Source of the DNA: Rhizobium sp. LC145
GTDB taxonomy: Bacteria > Pseudomonadota > Alphaproteobacteria > Rhizobiales > Rhizobiaceae
Direction: 5' to 3'
DNA: 64,000 nucleotides
Assembly (NCBI RefSeq): GCF_001005825.1
Contig: NZ_LBHV01000008.1
Location: 188,501 to 252,500 of the forward strand
Positions 26,857 through 35,805 of this stretch are shown here, one piece after another (position 1 is the stretch's first letter; each line of letters begins with the position of its first letter). Under the pieces are notes generated by a model. That model ran no database searches. It was not told the DNA's origin and saw only the letters and a list, made by a program, of their open reading frames with translations. Position numbers and translations under genes: made by a program.

Positions 26857-29400
26857 TTAAAGCTCCCGCAGGACCGGAGCGGCCTTCTGGCCGAGGATTC
26901 GCCAGGTTCCGATGAGGCCGATGCCGACGGTCAGCACCAGCGAAACGGCGAGCGTCAGCACCGCCACATCCGGCAGGAAGGCCGATGGCAGGTTCATGAT
27001 GCGGTTCACCACGAACCAGGCCGAAACGCTGCCGGCGAACAGTCCGAAGACCGCCGTCGCAGTCCCAAGTATCATGTATTCGTAGCTGAAGGCGCGCATC
27101 AGCATGCTCCGGGTTCCGCCGAGCGTCTTCAGTACCACGGCATCGTGGGTGCGGGCGCGGTTGCCGGCGGCGAGCGCGCCCGCAAGAACCAGCACCGAAG
27201 CTATGAGCGCCACCGCCGCCGCGGCGCGAATGGCGGTAGCGAGCTGGCCGACGAGCTGATCGACGATATCGATGGCATCCTTGACGCGGACGCTGGTGAT
27301 GGTCGGATAGGCATTGGTAACGGCGCGCAGGATCGCAGCTTCCTGCTGGGAGGTGGCCGACGGGTCGCTCAATGTCGCGAGCCAGGCATGCGGCGCGCCG
27401 CGGAACGTGTTGGGAGAGAAGACCATCACGAAATTGATCGACAGCGATTCCCACTCGACTTGCCGGAAGTTGGCGATCCGCGCGGTGATGTTGCGGCCGA
27501 GCACGTTGACGGTGACCGTATCGCCGAGCTTGAGGCCGAGTTCGGTGGCCTCTTCCGCCGAGAAGGAAACGAGCGGCTCGCCGGAATAGTCCGCCGGCCA
27601 CCATTCACCCTGCGTAAGGCTCGAGTTGGCGGGCAGTTTTTCCTCATATGTGATGCCGCGGTCGCCGCGAAGCACCCAGCGACCGGCCGCCGGCACATTC
27701 ATGGTCGTCACGTCCTCACCGTTGAAGGCGAGGATGCGTCCGCGCAGCATCGGCACCTGGGTCACTTCGCCCTCGGGAGATTGCTGTTTCAGGATGCTCA
27801 GGAAACCCTCTCGCTCCGCGTTCTGGATGTCGACGAAGAAGAAATTCGGCGCGCGCTCCGTCATGTTGCCGGTGAGTTCGCGGCGCAGATTGCCGTCGAT
27901 CAGCGCCAGCGTCACCAGGAGAGCAAGGCCGAGGCCAAGCGACAGCACCACCGAAGGCGTCAGGGCGCCGGGGCGGTGGATATTGCCGATCGCGAGCCTG
28001 AGTGCCGGTGAGTTGACTCTTGGACTGCGGCGGGCGAGCGCTCCTATCCCCGCCGCTACCAGGCGCAGCAGAACGAAGGCTCCGGCGACCGCGGCGAGGA
28101 AGACCGCGGCGACGAAGCGTTCCTCCGCCGCGGCTATCGCAAGCCCAGCGAGCAGCGCCAGCGCCGCACCGGCCGCCAGCACGTAGGGCCATGAGGGCCA
28201 TCGGGCGGCATCGAAGCTCTGTTCCCTGAAAAGCGCCGTCGCCGACACTTCGCGCGCGTGGCCGAGCGGCAGGATGGTGAAGGCGAACGTGATGAGCAGA
28301 CCGAAGAGAGCCGCAAGCCCGAGCGCGGAGGGATAGAACGCCATTTCCCGCGGCACCGGCAGCACGCCTTCCAGGAAGCGCAGTGCAATGAAGGGGGAGG
28401 CCGCGCCGATCGCCAGCCCGATGACGATCCCTATCAATGCCAGCAGCAGGATTTGGGTGAGATAGATCAGCGTCACGACGAAGGCCGGAGCGCCAAGACA
28501 TTTGAAGGTGGCGATCGTGGTGCGTTTGGCATCGAGGAAGGCGCGTACGGCATTCGCCACGCCGACGCCGCCGACGATGAGCGCGGTGAGACCAACCAGC
28601 GTCAGGAATTGCGAAAACCGGTCGACGTTCTCCGCAAGCGACGGTGCGGCGCGATCACTGAGCCGGATCGACCAGCCAGCGCTTGGAAATTCCTGGTTGG
28701 CACGGGCCGGGATGGTGCCACGGATCGCGGGATCGTCGAGCCGCACCTTGTAGGCGTGCTCGACAAGGCTTCCGGTCTGGATCAGGCCGGAGGCGATCAG
28801 CGCGCCGCGGCTGACGAGCAGGCGTGGCGCGAATCCGAAGCCGTCGGAAAGCGCGTCCGGCTCGGCCACGATTGTCCCGGCTATCCGCAGGCGGGCGTTG
28901 CCGAGCAGCAATTCGTCGCCCACCGAAAGCCCTAGCCGCTCGAGGAGCAGCGGTGCGGCAAGCGCGCTGAAGTCTCCGCCATTCTCAGCCAGCAAGGTTG
29001 ACAGCGGGGCTTCCGGGCTTGCGGTGAAGGTGCCGTAGAGCGGATAGGCGTCGTCCACCGCCTTCACTTCGACCAGGGCCTGTTCCGAACCGTCCGGCTT
29101 GCGGGCCATTGAACGGAGACTGGTGGAGAGCGAAACGGTGCCGAGGCCGTCGAGGAAAGCGCGTTCTTCCGTTGTCGCCTCGCGATTGTTGAGTTCGAAG
29201 CGGATGTCGCCGGCAAGGATTTCCTGCCCCTGGGAGGCGATCGCGCCGGTGATGGCGCGGGAAACGGAATTCACCGCGGCGATCGCGCCGGTACCGAGCG
29301 CGATGCAGGCGAGGAAGATATAGAAGCCGGCGAGGCCGCCACGCATCTCGCGCCATGCAAGCCGGAAGGCGATCGCGAGACGGGGAAAGGCCGATCTCAT
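26857..29400 (-). CDS. FtsX-like ABC transporter permease (YbbP-type)
   Basis: Large inner-membrane protein, 847 residues, of the FtsX/MacB permease superfamily, COG3127 type. It has an N-terminal helix after RLAWREMRGGLAGFYIF, a large periplasmic domain, then helix clusters with two FtsX domains (VGVANAVRAFLDAKRTTIATFKCLGA; ARTHDAVVLKTLGGTRSMLM) and a C-terminal helix set. Such transporters do mechanical work on lipids or lipoproteins rather than import. Its start overlaps the ATPase stop by 4 bp, and the pair is divergent from a TesA-like esterase gene, the same trio as E. coli ybbP–ybbA–tesA. Confidence 0.92.
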   Translation of the reverse strand: MRSAFPRLAIAFRLAWREMRGGLAGFYIFLACIALGTGAIAAVNSVSRAITGAIASQGQEILAGDIRFELNNREATTEERAFLDGLGTVSLSTSLRSMARKPDGSEQALVEVKAVDDAYPLYGTFTASPEAPLSTLLAENGGDFSALAAPLLLERLGLSVGDELLLGNARLRIAGTIVAEPDALSDGFGFAPRLLVSRGALIASGLIQTGSLVEHAYKVRLDDPAIRGTIPARANQEFPSAGWSIRLSDRAAPSLAENVDRFSQFLTLVGLTALIVGGVGVANAVRAFLDAKRTTIATFKCLGAPAFVVTLIYLTQILLLALIGIVIGLAIGAASPFIALRFLEGVLPVPREMAFYPSALGLAALFGLLITFAFTILPLGHAREVSATALFREQSFDAARWPSWPYVLAAGAALALLAGLAIAAAEERFVAAVFLAAVAGAFVLLRLVAAGIGALARRSPRVNSPALRLAIGNIHRPGALTPSVVLSLGLGLALLVTLALIDGNLRRELTGNMTERAPNFFFVDIQNAEREGFLSILKQQSPEGEVTQVPMLRGRILAFNGEDVTTMNVPAAGRWVLRGDRGITYEEKLPANSSLTQGEWWPADYSGEPLVSFSAEEATELGLKLGDTVTVNVLGRNITARIANFRQVEWESLSINFVMVFSPNTFRGAPHAWLATLSDPSATSQQEAAILRAVTNAYPTITSVRVKDAIDIVDQLVGQLATAIRAAAAVALIASVLVLAGALAAGNRARTHDAVVLKTLGGTRSMLMRAFSYEYMILGTATAVFGLFAGSVSAWFVVNRIMNLPSAFLPDVAVLTLAVSLVLTVGIGLIGTWRILGQKAAPVLREL

Positions 29401-30107
29401 GCCGAAACCGCCTGTACAGGCGCGACCTCGGCCGTATCTCCGACGATCTGGCCGGAACGGACGCGGATCTGCCGCGAGCAGCGGGCGGCAAGCGAATTGT
29501 CGTGGGTGACGAGCAGCATGGTCATGCCGCGTTCGGCCTGCTTGGCAAACAGTAGATCGGCGATCTGCCGGCCCGTTTCCGTATCGAGATTGCCGGTCGG
29601 TTCATCGGCGATCAGGACGGCGGGCGAGGGTGCGAGCGCGCGGGCGATCGCGACGCGCTGCTGCTCGCCGCCGGAAAGCTGGCCGGGGTAGTGGCCGAGC
29701 CTTTCTCCGAGGCCCACGGCGGTCAATTCGCGGCGAGCTATATCGAAGGGGTCTTTCACATTGGCGAGTTCGAGCGGGACGGCGACATTCTCGAGCGCCG
29801 TCATGTTGGCGATCAGGTGGAAGGATTGGAAGACGATGCCGATGTTGCGGCCGCGGAAATCGGCGAGCGCGTCCTCCGACAGGCTGTGGAGCGCCGTGTC
29901 CTTGATGAAGATCTCTCCGCTATCGAGCCGTTCCAATCCGGCAAGCACCATCAATAGGGTGGATTTTCCAGAGCCGGACGGCCCGACGATACCGACGGCC
30001 TCTCCGGAGCGGATGGAAAGATCGATCCCCTTCAGGACATGCACGGATGCAGCCGCGCTGCCGAGCTTCAGATCGGCTTTCTTCAGCTCGATGATGGTTT
30101 TTGTCAA
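29397..30107 (-). CDS. ABC transporter ATP-binding protein (YbbA/LolD-type)
   Basis: ATPase subunit, 236 residues, partner of the FtsX-like permease that follows with a 4-bp overlap. Walker A GPSGSGKST, signature LSGGEQQRVAIARAL, Walker B VLIADEPTGNLD and switch VTHD are intact. Members of this LolD/MacB group energise periplasmic domains of their permeases. It is divergent from the tesA-like gene at 30191, with an 83-bp shared promoter region. Confidence 0.94.
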   Translation of the reverse strand: MTKTIIELKKADLKLGSAAASVHVLKGIDLSIRSGEAVGIVGPSGSGKSTLLMVLAGLERLDSGEIFIKDTALHSLSEDALADFRGRNIGIVFQSFHLIANMTALENVAVPLELANVKDPFDIARRELTAVGLGERLGHYPGQLSGGEQQRVAIARALAPSPAVLIADEPTGNLDTETGRQIADLLFAKQAERGMTMLLVTHDNSLAARCSRQIRVRSGQIVGDTAEVAPVQAVSA

Positions 30108-30190
30108 AGTCGGCTTCCTATATTGAGCTCAAACCAGGATCGTGAAATCGAATGCCGCAGCGCGGTAGCGCCCAATTTAAGGAACGGACC

Positions 30191-30841
30191 ATGAGTTTTA
30201 AAGCAAGCCTCCTTCACTTCATCGTCATGTCCGTTCTTATGCTCATCCCGCTGTCGGCCGCGGCGCAGGACCGTCCGACCCAGCTCGTCGGCCTGGGGGA
30301 CAGCCTGATGGCGGGCTATCAGCTCGCCCCCGGTGAATCCTATACGGCGCAGCTCGAAGCGGCGCTGAAGGGGAAAGGCCATGACGTGGTCGTCACCAAT
30401 GCAGGTGTTTCCGGCGATACGACTGCGGGTGGGCTCTCCCGCGTCGATTGGTCGGTGCCGGATGGAACGGATGGGGTCATCCTCGAACTCGGCGCCAATG
30501 ATGCCCTGCGCGGCATCTCGCCAGAGGAGACAGAAAAGAACTTGGATGCGATCCTGACGAGGCTCAAGGAGCGCGGCATTGCGGTGCTGCTTGCCGGCAT
30601 GCTGGCGCCGCCGAACATGGGCGGCGATTATGCTGAAAGGTTCAATCCCATCTACCAGCGGCTCGCGGAAAAACATGGCGTTCCGCTCTATCCGTTCTTC
30701 CTTGATGGCGTGACCACGGTCGAGGGCATGCAGCTAGAGGACGGCATGCATCCGAACGCAAAGGGCGTGGCGGCAATGGTTGAAAAGTCGCTGCCCGCCG
30801 TCGAAAGCTTCCTGGGGGACATCAGGGGTGGGGGAAATTAG
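30191..30841 (+). CDS. tesA: TesA-like arylesterase/lysophospholipase (SGNH)
   Basis: Periplasmic SGNH/GDSL hydrolase, 216 residues; hydrolyses thioesters, aryl esters or lysophospholipids. Signal peptide (FIVMSVLMLIPLSAAAQ) is followed by block I GLGDSLMAGY (catalytic Ser), the Gly block (NAGVSGDTT), block III ELGANDALRG and block V DGMHPNAKG with catalytic Asp-His. AAGGAAC precedes the ATG at 30191. Its divergent neighbours encode the YbbA/YbbP-type transporter, an association conserved in E. coli. Confidence 0.93.
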   Translation: MSFKASLLHFIVMSVLMLIPLSAAAQDRPTQLVGLGDSLMAGYQLAPGESYTAQLEAALKGKGHDVVVTNAGVSGDTTAGGLSRVDWSVPDGTDGVILELGANDALRGISPEETEKNLDAILTRLKERGIAVLLAGMLAPPNMGGDYAERFNPIYQRLAEKHGVPLYPFFLDGVTTVEGMQLEDGMHPNAKGVAAMVEKSLPAVESFLGDIRGGGN

Positions 30842-30906
30842 CGCTTGCGTGGAACTCCGTTGCGTGATTCGCTGTTGATATCTGCAAGAGATTCGAGGAG
30901 GTCCCC

Positions 30907-31500
30907 ATGCCGAGACTTTTCACCGCCCTCGAAATTCCGCGCAATCTGGCCCTCAGCCTCTCCCTATTGCGCGGTGGTCTACCTGGAGCCCGGTGGATCG
31001 ACGTGGAGAACTATCACATAACACTTCGCTTCATCGGAGACGTCGACGGGCGCACCGCCGACGAGATCGTCGACCGGCTGGACCGGATCGATCGACCCGA
31101 ATTCCCGTTGACGCTTACCGGTATAGGTTCGTTCGGTTCCAAGAAGCCGCATTCCGTCTGGGCGGGTGTCGCTCCATCGGTGGAAATCCATGCCTTGCAA
31201 GCGGAAATCGAACGAATGTGCCAAAGAATCGGCCTGCCGCCCGATCCACGCAAGTTCACCCCGCATGTGACGCTGGCACGTTTGAAAAACTGCCGCCTCG
31301 ACGATGTGGTTCACTATCTTTCAGGGCGCGGCAATTTCCAGACCGCGCCCTTTACCGTTCCGCGTTTCGTACTGATGTCCTCGAAGGAGTCGGTGGGAGG
31401 CGGACCATACCTCACGGAAGAGGTGTTCCCGCTGCGGGAAGTCGGCTTCGGTTCCTCCAGCTCGATCGCGGAGCTGGTTCCCGCCAAGGGGTTTTATTAA
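30907..31500 (+). CDS. thpR: RNA 2',3'-cyclic phosphodiesterase ThpR
   Basis: Cytoplasmic 2H-family phosphoesterase, 197 residues, that opens 2',3'-cyclic phosphates at RNA ends (formerly LigT). The two signature motifs are HITLRFIG with His37 and HVTLARL with His120, correctly spaced. GAGGAGG precedes the ATG. It is followed closely by the pterin dehydratase and DUF1232 genes, in what looks like a loose operon from 30191 on. Confidence 0.93.
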   Translation: MPRLFTALEIPRNLALSLSLLRGGLPGARWIDVENYHITLRFIGDVDGRTADEIVDRLDRIDRPEFPLTLTGIGSFGSKKPHSVWAGVAPSVEIHALQAEIERMCQRIGLPPDPRKFTPHVTLARLKNCRLDDVVHYLSGRGNFQTAPFTVPRFVLMSSKESVGGGPYLTEEVFPLREVGFGSSSSIAELVPAKGFY

Positions 31501-31527
31501 GTAGACGTCGATCTGGAGGCCATGCGA

Positions 31528-31830
31528 ATGGCACGTGAAAAGCTCGATATCGAAGCAATCGCAGGCGAACTCGAGACCCTCGATGGATGGGAATTGCGTT
31601 CCGAGGGCGATGCGATCTCCAGGAGCTTCAAGTTCCGCAATTTTTCCGAGGCATTCGGCTTCATGGCCGAATGCGCGCTTGCGGCAGAAAAGCTCAATCA
31701 CCATCCGGAATGGTTCAATGTCTATTCCCGCGTGGACGTCACGCTCAGCACCCATGATGCCAAAGGGCTGACGGAACTGGATTTCAAGCTTGCCCGGCTC
31801 ATGGACAAGCTCGCTGCCCGCCGCGATTGA
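31528..31830 (+). CDS. phhB: 4a-hydroxytetrahydrobiopterin dehydratase
   Basis: Pterin-4a-carbinolamine dehydratase, 100 residues, which recycles the pterin cofactor of aromatic amino-acid hydroxylases and may act in other pterin pathways. The family motif [20 protein letters not shown] with its two active-site histidines is intact. Two ATGs are possible; GGAGG is 8 bp from 31528 but only 2 bp from 31522, so I chose 31528. No phenylalanine hydroxylase gene is in the window. Confidence 0.92.
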   Translation: MAREKLDIEAIAGELETLDGWELRSEGDAISRSFKFRNFSEAFGFMAECALAAEKLNHHPEWFNVYSRVDVTLSTHDAKGLTELDFKLARLMDKLAARRD

Positions 31831-31895
31831 ACTCGCTCTCCTGTCACCCATATAGGGGCTGGCGCGGCTTGCTGCCGTGTTTTCCGGAGATCGAC

Positions 31896-32291
31896 ATGGA
31901 TGACGTGAAGATTGGCGAAATCCTCCTGCCCGGCGACGAGGATACGCGGGAACGCCGTGAGAAGCAGGTAAAGGCCAAGTTCTGGCCCACGCTGAAGCGC
32001 GCCGTCCGTTATGTTCCATTCAGTCGCGATCTCGTGGCGGCTTATTATTGTGCGATCGACCCCAGGACGCCGGCTCGTGTGCGCGGCGTGCTGCTCGCCG
32101 CTCTCGCCTATTTCGTCCTGCCTTTGGATTTCATTCCCGACTTCTTCGTGCTTGCGGGCTTCACCGATGACGTTGCGGTGCTCGCAGCCGCCTTCAGGAT
32201 GATCCAGGGCCACATCGCCGACCGGCACTACGATGCCGCGGATCAGGCGCTTGCAGACGACCCGGAGCTTCAGGCCGATTCCTCAAAATAG
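31896..32291 (+). CDS. DUF1232 (YkvA) family membrane protein
   Basis: A 131-residue protein of the YkvA/DUF1232 family, function unknown. The conserved core is RVRGVLLAALAYFVLPLDFIPDF followed by GFTDDVAVLAAAF, giving one or two short membrane segments; the N-terminus is charged (DEDTRERREKQVKAKFW). GGAG precedes the ATG at 31896 by 8 bp. It closes the run of small genes from 30907. Confidence 0.85.
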   Translation: MDDVKIGEILLPGDEDTRERREKQVKAKFWPTLKRAVRYVPFSRDLVAAYYCAIDPRTPARVRGVLLAALAYFVLPLDFIPDFFVLAGFTDDVAVLAAAFRMIQGHIADRHYDAADQALADDPELQADSSK

Positions 32292-32628
32292 TTGATTACA
32301 CCATGGGCCGGCATGGCCTATTCCAATCAATAGTTGAACAATCTAATGTCATCGGAGGCGCGGGGATAAAGACAAACTCTTGCCCCAATCCTTATGTCAG
32401 TGGTTCGCCGATGGGTGGAACTCCCGGGTGGGCCTTACGTTTTTCGATGCCTCGTGACTGGTAACGATTGCGTGCAGACTGGCTGGGAATAAGACAAAAA
32501 TCCAATTTTCAAGGCAGCGTTGACGGTTTGGTAACCAGAATTAAGTCAAATTAAACCGTATTACGACCATGCCTGACAAGCTTGCCCGGTCGGGCCCTTG
32601 GAAACGATAAGAAAACCGGCAGGAGATC
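32292..32628. other. Intergenic region upstream of IalB-like gene (337 bp)
   Basis: No convincing protein gene. The downstream half is AT-rich and should hold the promoter of the IalB-like gene: TTGACG at 32520-32525 is a fair -35, with weak -10 candidates. A 7-bp inverted repeat (ACGGTTT 32523-32529, AAACCGT 32553-32559) overlaps it. The upstream half is GC-rich, with a GGGG…CCCC hairpin around 32362-32386 and GGTTC…GAAC pairing near 32402-32421, so a small RNA is possible but unproven. Confidence 0.4.
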
Positions 32629-33132
32629 ATGTCTGTAAGAATTATTGCAACCGTATTGGCCCTCACGCTGGCGAGCGCCGGCATTGCATCGGCTCAATCG
32701 CCGACACGCATCCAGCAGTTCAAGGCTTGGGGCGCATATTCCTACAAATCCGGCAACAACACGGTCTGCTATGTTCTTTCGGTTCCGACCGCCAAGGAGC
32801 CAGCCGCCGTGGACCACGGTGATATCTTCTTCATCGTTTCGCAGCGTCCGGGACAGAATATCTCCTACGAGCCGCAGGCGATGATGGGCTATACGCTGCA
32901 GGCCAATTCCAAGGTCAACGTGACGGTCGACGGCAAGAGCTTCGTGATGTTCACCAAGGATAAGGCAGCCTGGGTGGAGAATGCCGCCGAGGAGCCTGCG
33001 CTGGTCGCCGCCATGAGGTCCGGCAGCTCGATGACAGTGAACGCCACGTCGGCCCGCGGCACCAAGACCTCCTATTCCTATTCTCTGTCGGGCATCTCGG
33101 CTGCGCTTAAGCAGATCGAAAGCTGCAGATAA
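32629..33132 (+). CDS. Invasion-associated locus B (IalB) family protein
   Basis: Secreted 167-residue protein of the IalB family, named after a Bartonella protein but widespread in free-living Rhizobiales. Signal peptide (IIATVLALTLASAGIASAQ) precedes a small beta-rich domain with FKAWGAYSY, CYVLSVPTAKEPAAV and a second cysteine at the C-terminus (IESCR), likely a disulfide. CAGGAG precedes the ATG. Monocistronic with a terminator after it. Role in this organism unknown; periplasmic location is inferred. Confidence 0.88.
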   Translation: MSVRIIATVLALTLASAGIASAQSPTRIQQFKAWGAYSYKSGNNTVCYVLSVPTAKEPAAVDHGDIFFIVSQRPGQNISYEPQAMMGYTLQANSKVNVTVDGKSFVMFTKDKAAWVENAAEEPALVAAMRSGSSMTVNATSARGTKTSYSYSLSGISAALKQIESCR

Positions 33133-33158
33133 ATTCCGTTCGCTAACGGCGGATTGCA

Positions 33159-33184
33159 AAGGGCCGGTCCTTCGACTGGCCCTT
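33159..33184 (+). terminator. Terminator after IalB-like gene
   Basis: A GC-rich stem (AAGGGCCGGTC with GACTGGCCCTT, one wobble) with a short loop lies 26 bp past the stop and is followed by ACGCGTTTTGG. The T-run is offset by a few bases. Confidence 0.7.
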
Positions 33185-33381
33185 ACGCGTTTTGGAGGGC
33201 CGTTACGTCCGATGATACGCAAGTAGTGACGCGCGGGCGAATTGATGGTAAAGCGCCTCGCAACGACAGTCCGGCGCCCACGTGCGATCGACTGAAGCAG
33301 GTTTCACGCACAGACATGCCCTTGTTCCCCCGTTCGCTGGTGCGGGAAAGGTCATGTGCATTCGAGCAGGAACAGAGACAG

Positions 33382-34623
33382 ATGTCCGCAACCGAGGCTG
33401 CTATTGCCAGTCCCCTCAAGAAGCCGCTCGTACCGCGGCCTGATCTGATGTCCGGCAAACCGTCGCTGATCGGCCTGACGCGCGAGGACATGGCGCAAGC
33501 ATTGAAGGAAAAGGGCGTACCGGAAAAGCAGGTGCGCATGCGCGTCAGCCAGCTCTGGCATTGGCTCTATATCCGCGGTGTGTCCGACTTCGACGCGATG
33601 ACCAATGTCGCCAAGGACATGCGTGAAATGCTGAAAGCGCATTTCACCATCGCGCGTCCCGAGATCGTGGAGGAACAGGTTTCCAATGACGGCACCCGCA
33701 AATGGCTCTTGCGTTTTCCGCCGCGCGGCGCCGGTCGTCCGGTCGAGGTTGAGACCGTCTATATTCCAGAAGAAGGACGCGGCACGCTCTGTATCTCAAG
33801 TCAGGTCGGCTGTTCGCTCACCTGTTCGTTCTGTCACACGGGAACGCAGCGGCTGGTGCGCAATCTGACCGCCGAGGAAATCCTTGCCCAGCTCTTGCTC
33901 GCTCGCGATCGGCTCGGTGATTTCCCCGGCACCGACACGCCGCCGGGCGCCTTCGTGCCGACCGGTGAGCGCAAGATCACTAATATCGTCATGATGGGCA
34001 TGGGCGAGCCGCTCTACAATTTCGAAAGCGTCAAGACGGCGTTGCTGATTGCGACGGACGGCGACGGGCTTTCGCTCTCGAAGCGCCGCGTCACCCTGTC
34101 GACCTCAGGCGTGGTGCCGGAAATCTACCGCACCGGCGAGGAGATCGGCGTCATGCTGGCGATCTCGCTGCATGCGGTGCGCGACGAGCTTCGCGATATG
34201 CTGGTGCCGATCAACAAGAAATATCCGCTGAAGGAACTGATCGAGGCCTGCCGCAACTATCCGGGGCTTTCGAATGCGCGACGCATCACCTTCGAATACG
34301 TGATGCTGAAGGATATCAACGACAGTCTCGAAGACGCCAAGGCGCTGGTGCAGCTCCTCAAGGGTATTCCGGCCAAGATCAACCTCATTCCGTTCAATCC
34401 CTGGCCCGGCACGAACTATCAGTGTTCGGAATGGGCGCAGATCGCGAAGTTCGCGGACTTCATCAACCAAGCCGGCTATGCCTCGCCGATCCGCACTCCG
34501 CGCGGCCGCGATATCCTCGCCGCCTGCGGTCAGCTCAAGTCGGAATCGGAACGCATGCGCAAGACCGAGCGACTGGCTTTCGAAGCCATGATGATCGCCG
34601 GTCATGGCGAGGATGAAGAATAG
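33382..34623 (+). CDS. rlmN: Dual-specificity RNA methyltransferase RlmN
   Basis: Radical-SAM enzyme that methylates C2 of A2503 in 23S rRNA and A37 in some tRNAs. The 413-residue protein has the cluster motif CSLTCSFC (Cys144, 148, 151), the SAM region [10 protein letters not shown] and the C-terminal AACGQL cysteine used in the methyl-transfer intermediate. An open frame extends far upstream, but homology and AGGAAC place the start at 33382 ([12 protein letters not shown]). It is separated from IalB by 249 bp that appear to hold only the terminator and promoter. Confidence 0.95.
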   Translation: MSATEAAIASPLKKPLVPRPDLMSGKPSLIGLTREDMAQALKEKGVPEKQVRMRVSQLWHWLYIRGVSDFDAMTNVAKDMREMLKAHFTIARPEIVEEQVSNDGTRKWLLRFPPRGAGRPVEVETVYIPEEGRGTLCISSQVGCSLTCSFCHTGTQRLVRNLTAEEILAQLLLARDRLGDFPGTDTPPGAFVPTGERKITNIVMMGMGEPLYNFESVKTALLIATDGDGLSLSKRRVTLSTSGVVPEIYRTGEEIGVMLAISLHAVRDELRDMLVPINKKYPLKELIEACRNYPGLSNARRITFEYVMLKDINDSLEDAKALVQLLKGIPAKINLIPFNPWPGTNYQCSEWAQIAKFADFINQAGYASPIRTPRGRDILAACGQLKSESERMRKTERLAFEAMMIAGHGEDEE

Positions 34624-34667
34624 GGCAAGAATAAGCAGGATTAATCTTTGTCCCCGGTTTCCACCAA

Positions 34668-34696
34668 TTGATTTTGGCTTGTCCTTTCCCTACAAA
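34668..34696 (+). promoter_or_regulatory. Predicted sigma-70 promoter of the ABC importer
   Basis: TTGATT (34668-34673), a 17-bp spacer and TACAAA (34691-34696) form a good -35/-10 pair, 26 bp ahead of the substrate-binding protein gene. Prediction by inspection only. Confidence 0.5.
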
Positions 34697-34722
34697 CGCC
34701 GAGATCATAAACGGAGGAAAAC

Positions 34723-35676
34723 ATGCGCTCGGTTCTGCTCGCCTTTGCCGCCACTCTGGCGCTCTCTCTGCCCGCTGCGGCGGAAAATGTTACGGTCGCC
34801 GTGACGGCGATCGTGGAGCATCCTGCTCTCGATGCGGCGCGCGACGGCGTTCGCGATGCGCTTGCTGCGGCCGGTTACAAGGACGGAGAGAACCTCAAGT
34901 TCATCTATGAATCGGCGCAAGGGAACCCGGCGACTGCTGCTCAGATCGCCCGCCAGTTCGTCGGCGAAGGCCCGAACGTGATCGTCCCGATCTCCACGCC
35001 TTCCGCGCAGGCGGTCGTTTCCTCCACGCGCGATATTCCGGTGGTCTTCACCGCCGTTTCCGATCCCCTGGCCGCGCAGCTCGTCAAGGACATGGAAAAG
35101 CCCGGTGGCAATGTCACCGGTCTCTCGGACATGTCCCCCGTCGGCGAGCATCTGGCGCTGATCAAGGAGATCCTGCCGGAGGTGAAAACCGTGGGCTATC
35201 TCTACAATTCGGGTGAGGCCAATTCGGTCGCGCTTCTTGCCGTGCTGAAGACGGAAGCCGAGAAGGCAGGTCTGACGGTCATCGAATCCGCCGCCACCAA
35301 GTCGGCTGAGGTGCAGGGCGCCGCTCGCGCCCTCGTCGGCCGTGCAGATGCGATCTACGTTCCTACCGACAACACGATCATCTCCGCTCTGGAAGGCGCC
35401 GTTGCGGTTGCCGAGGAAGGCAAGCTTCCGCTCTTCACCGCCGATACGGATTCAGTATCGCGCGGTTCGTTGGCGGCGCTCGGTTTCAACTATTACGATG
35501 TCGGCAAGCAGACCGGCGAAGTGGTCGTGCGCATTCTCAAGGGCGAAAATCCCGGCGATATCGCGGTGAAGATCGCTGCTGGCAGCGATTTGGTCGTCAA
35601 CAAGGCCGCCGCCGCGAAAATGGGCGTCACGCTGCCAGAAGGCGTTCTCAGCCGCGCAAGCCGCGTGATCGAGTAA
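34723..35676 (+). CDS. ABC transporter substrate-binding protein (COG2984 type)
   Basis: Periplasmic binding protein of 317 residues, first gene of a three-gene importer. Signal peptide (RSVLLAFAATLALSLPAAAE) is followed by two periplasmic-binding lobes with motifs NPATAAQIARQF, VFTAVSDPLAAQLV and YVPTDNTIISAL. The type is the 'uncharacterised' COG2984 group; related systems in Firmicutes (TrpXYZ) are tied to tryptophan, but nothing here proves that substrate. CGGAGG precedes the ATG. A strong hairpin after the gene probably keeps the permease at a lower level. Confidence 0.9.
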   Translation: MRSVLLAFAATLALSLPAAAENVTVAVTAIVEHPALDAARDGVRDALAAAGYKDGENLKFIYESAQGNPATAAQIARQFVGEGPNVIVPISTPSAQAVVSSTRDIPVVFTAVSDPLAAQLVKDMEKPGGNVTGLSDMSPVGEHLALIKEILPEVKTVGYLYNSGEANSVALLAVLKTEAEKAGLTVIESAATKSAEVQGAARALVGRADAIYVPTDNTIISALEGAVAVAEEGKLPLFTADTDSVSRGSLAALGFNYYDVGKQTGEVVVRILKGENPGDIAVKIAAGSDLVVNKAAAAKMGVTLPEGVLSRASRVIE

Positions 35677-35702
35677 AGAACGTCCGAAATAGTCAGGCAC
35701 GG

Positions 35703-35727
35703 CCGCTCCCATCTTGGATGGGAGCGG
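35703..35727 (+). terminator. Attenuator hairpin between binding protein and permease genes
   Basis: A perfect 11-bp stem (CCGCTCCCATC at 35703-35713, GATGGGAGCGG at 35717-35727) with a 3-nt loop is followed by TTTCGTGTTATTT. It lies 26 bp after the binding-protein gene and 78 bp before the permease gene; likely leaky, giving excess binding protein. Confidence 0.75.
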
Positions 35728-35805
35728 TTTCGTGTTATTTGAAACCATTCGCCGTCGCCAAAGAAGTGGCGGGGGCGCAAAGAAAAGAGACAAGGGGCTG
35801 ACAAG

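Noticed and set aside
32292..32628. A small RNA gene (6S-like or other) in the 337-bp gap before the IalB-like gene
   Set aside because: Hairpins are present, but they are imperfect, there is no clean terminator, and I could not match it to a known RNA by eye. Covariance search would decide.
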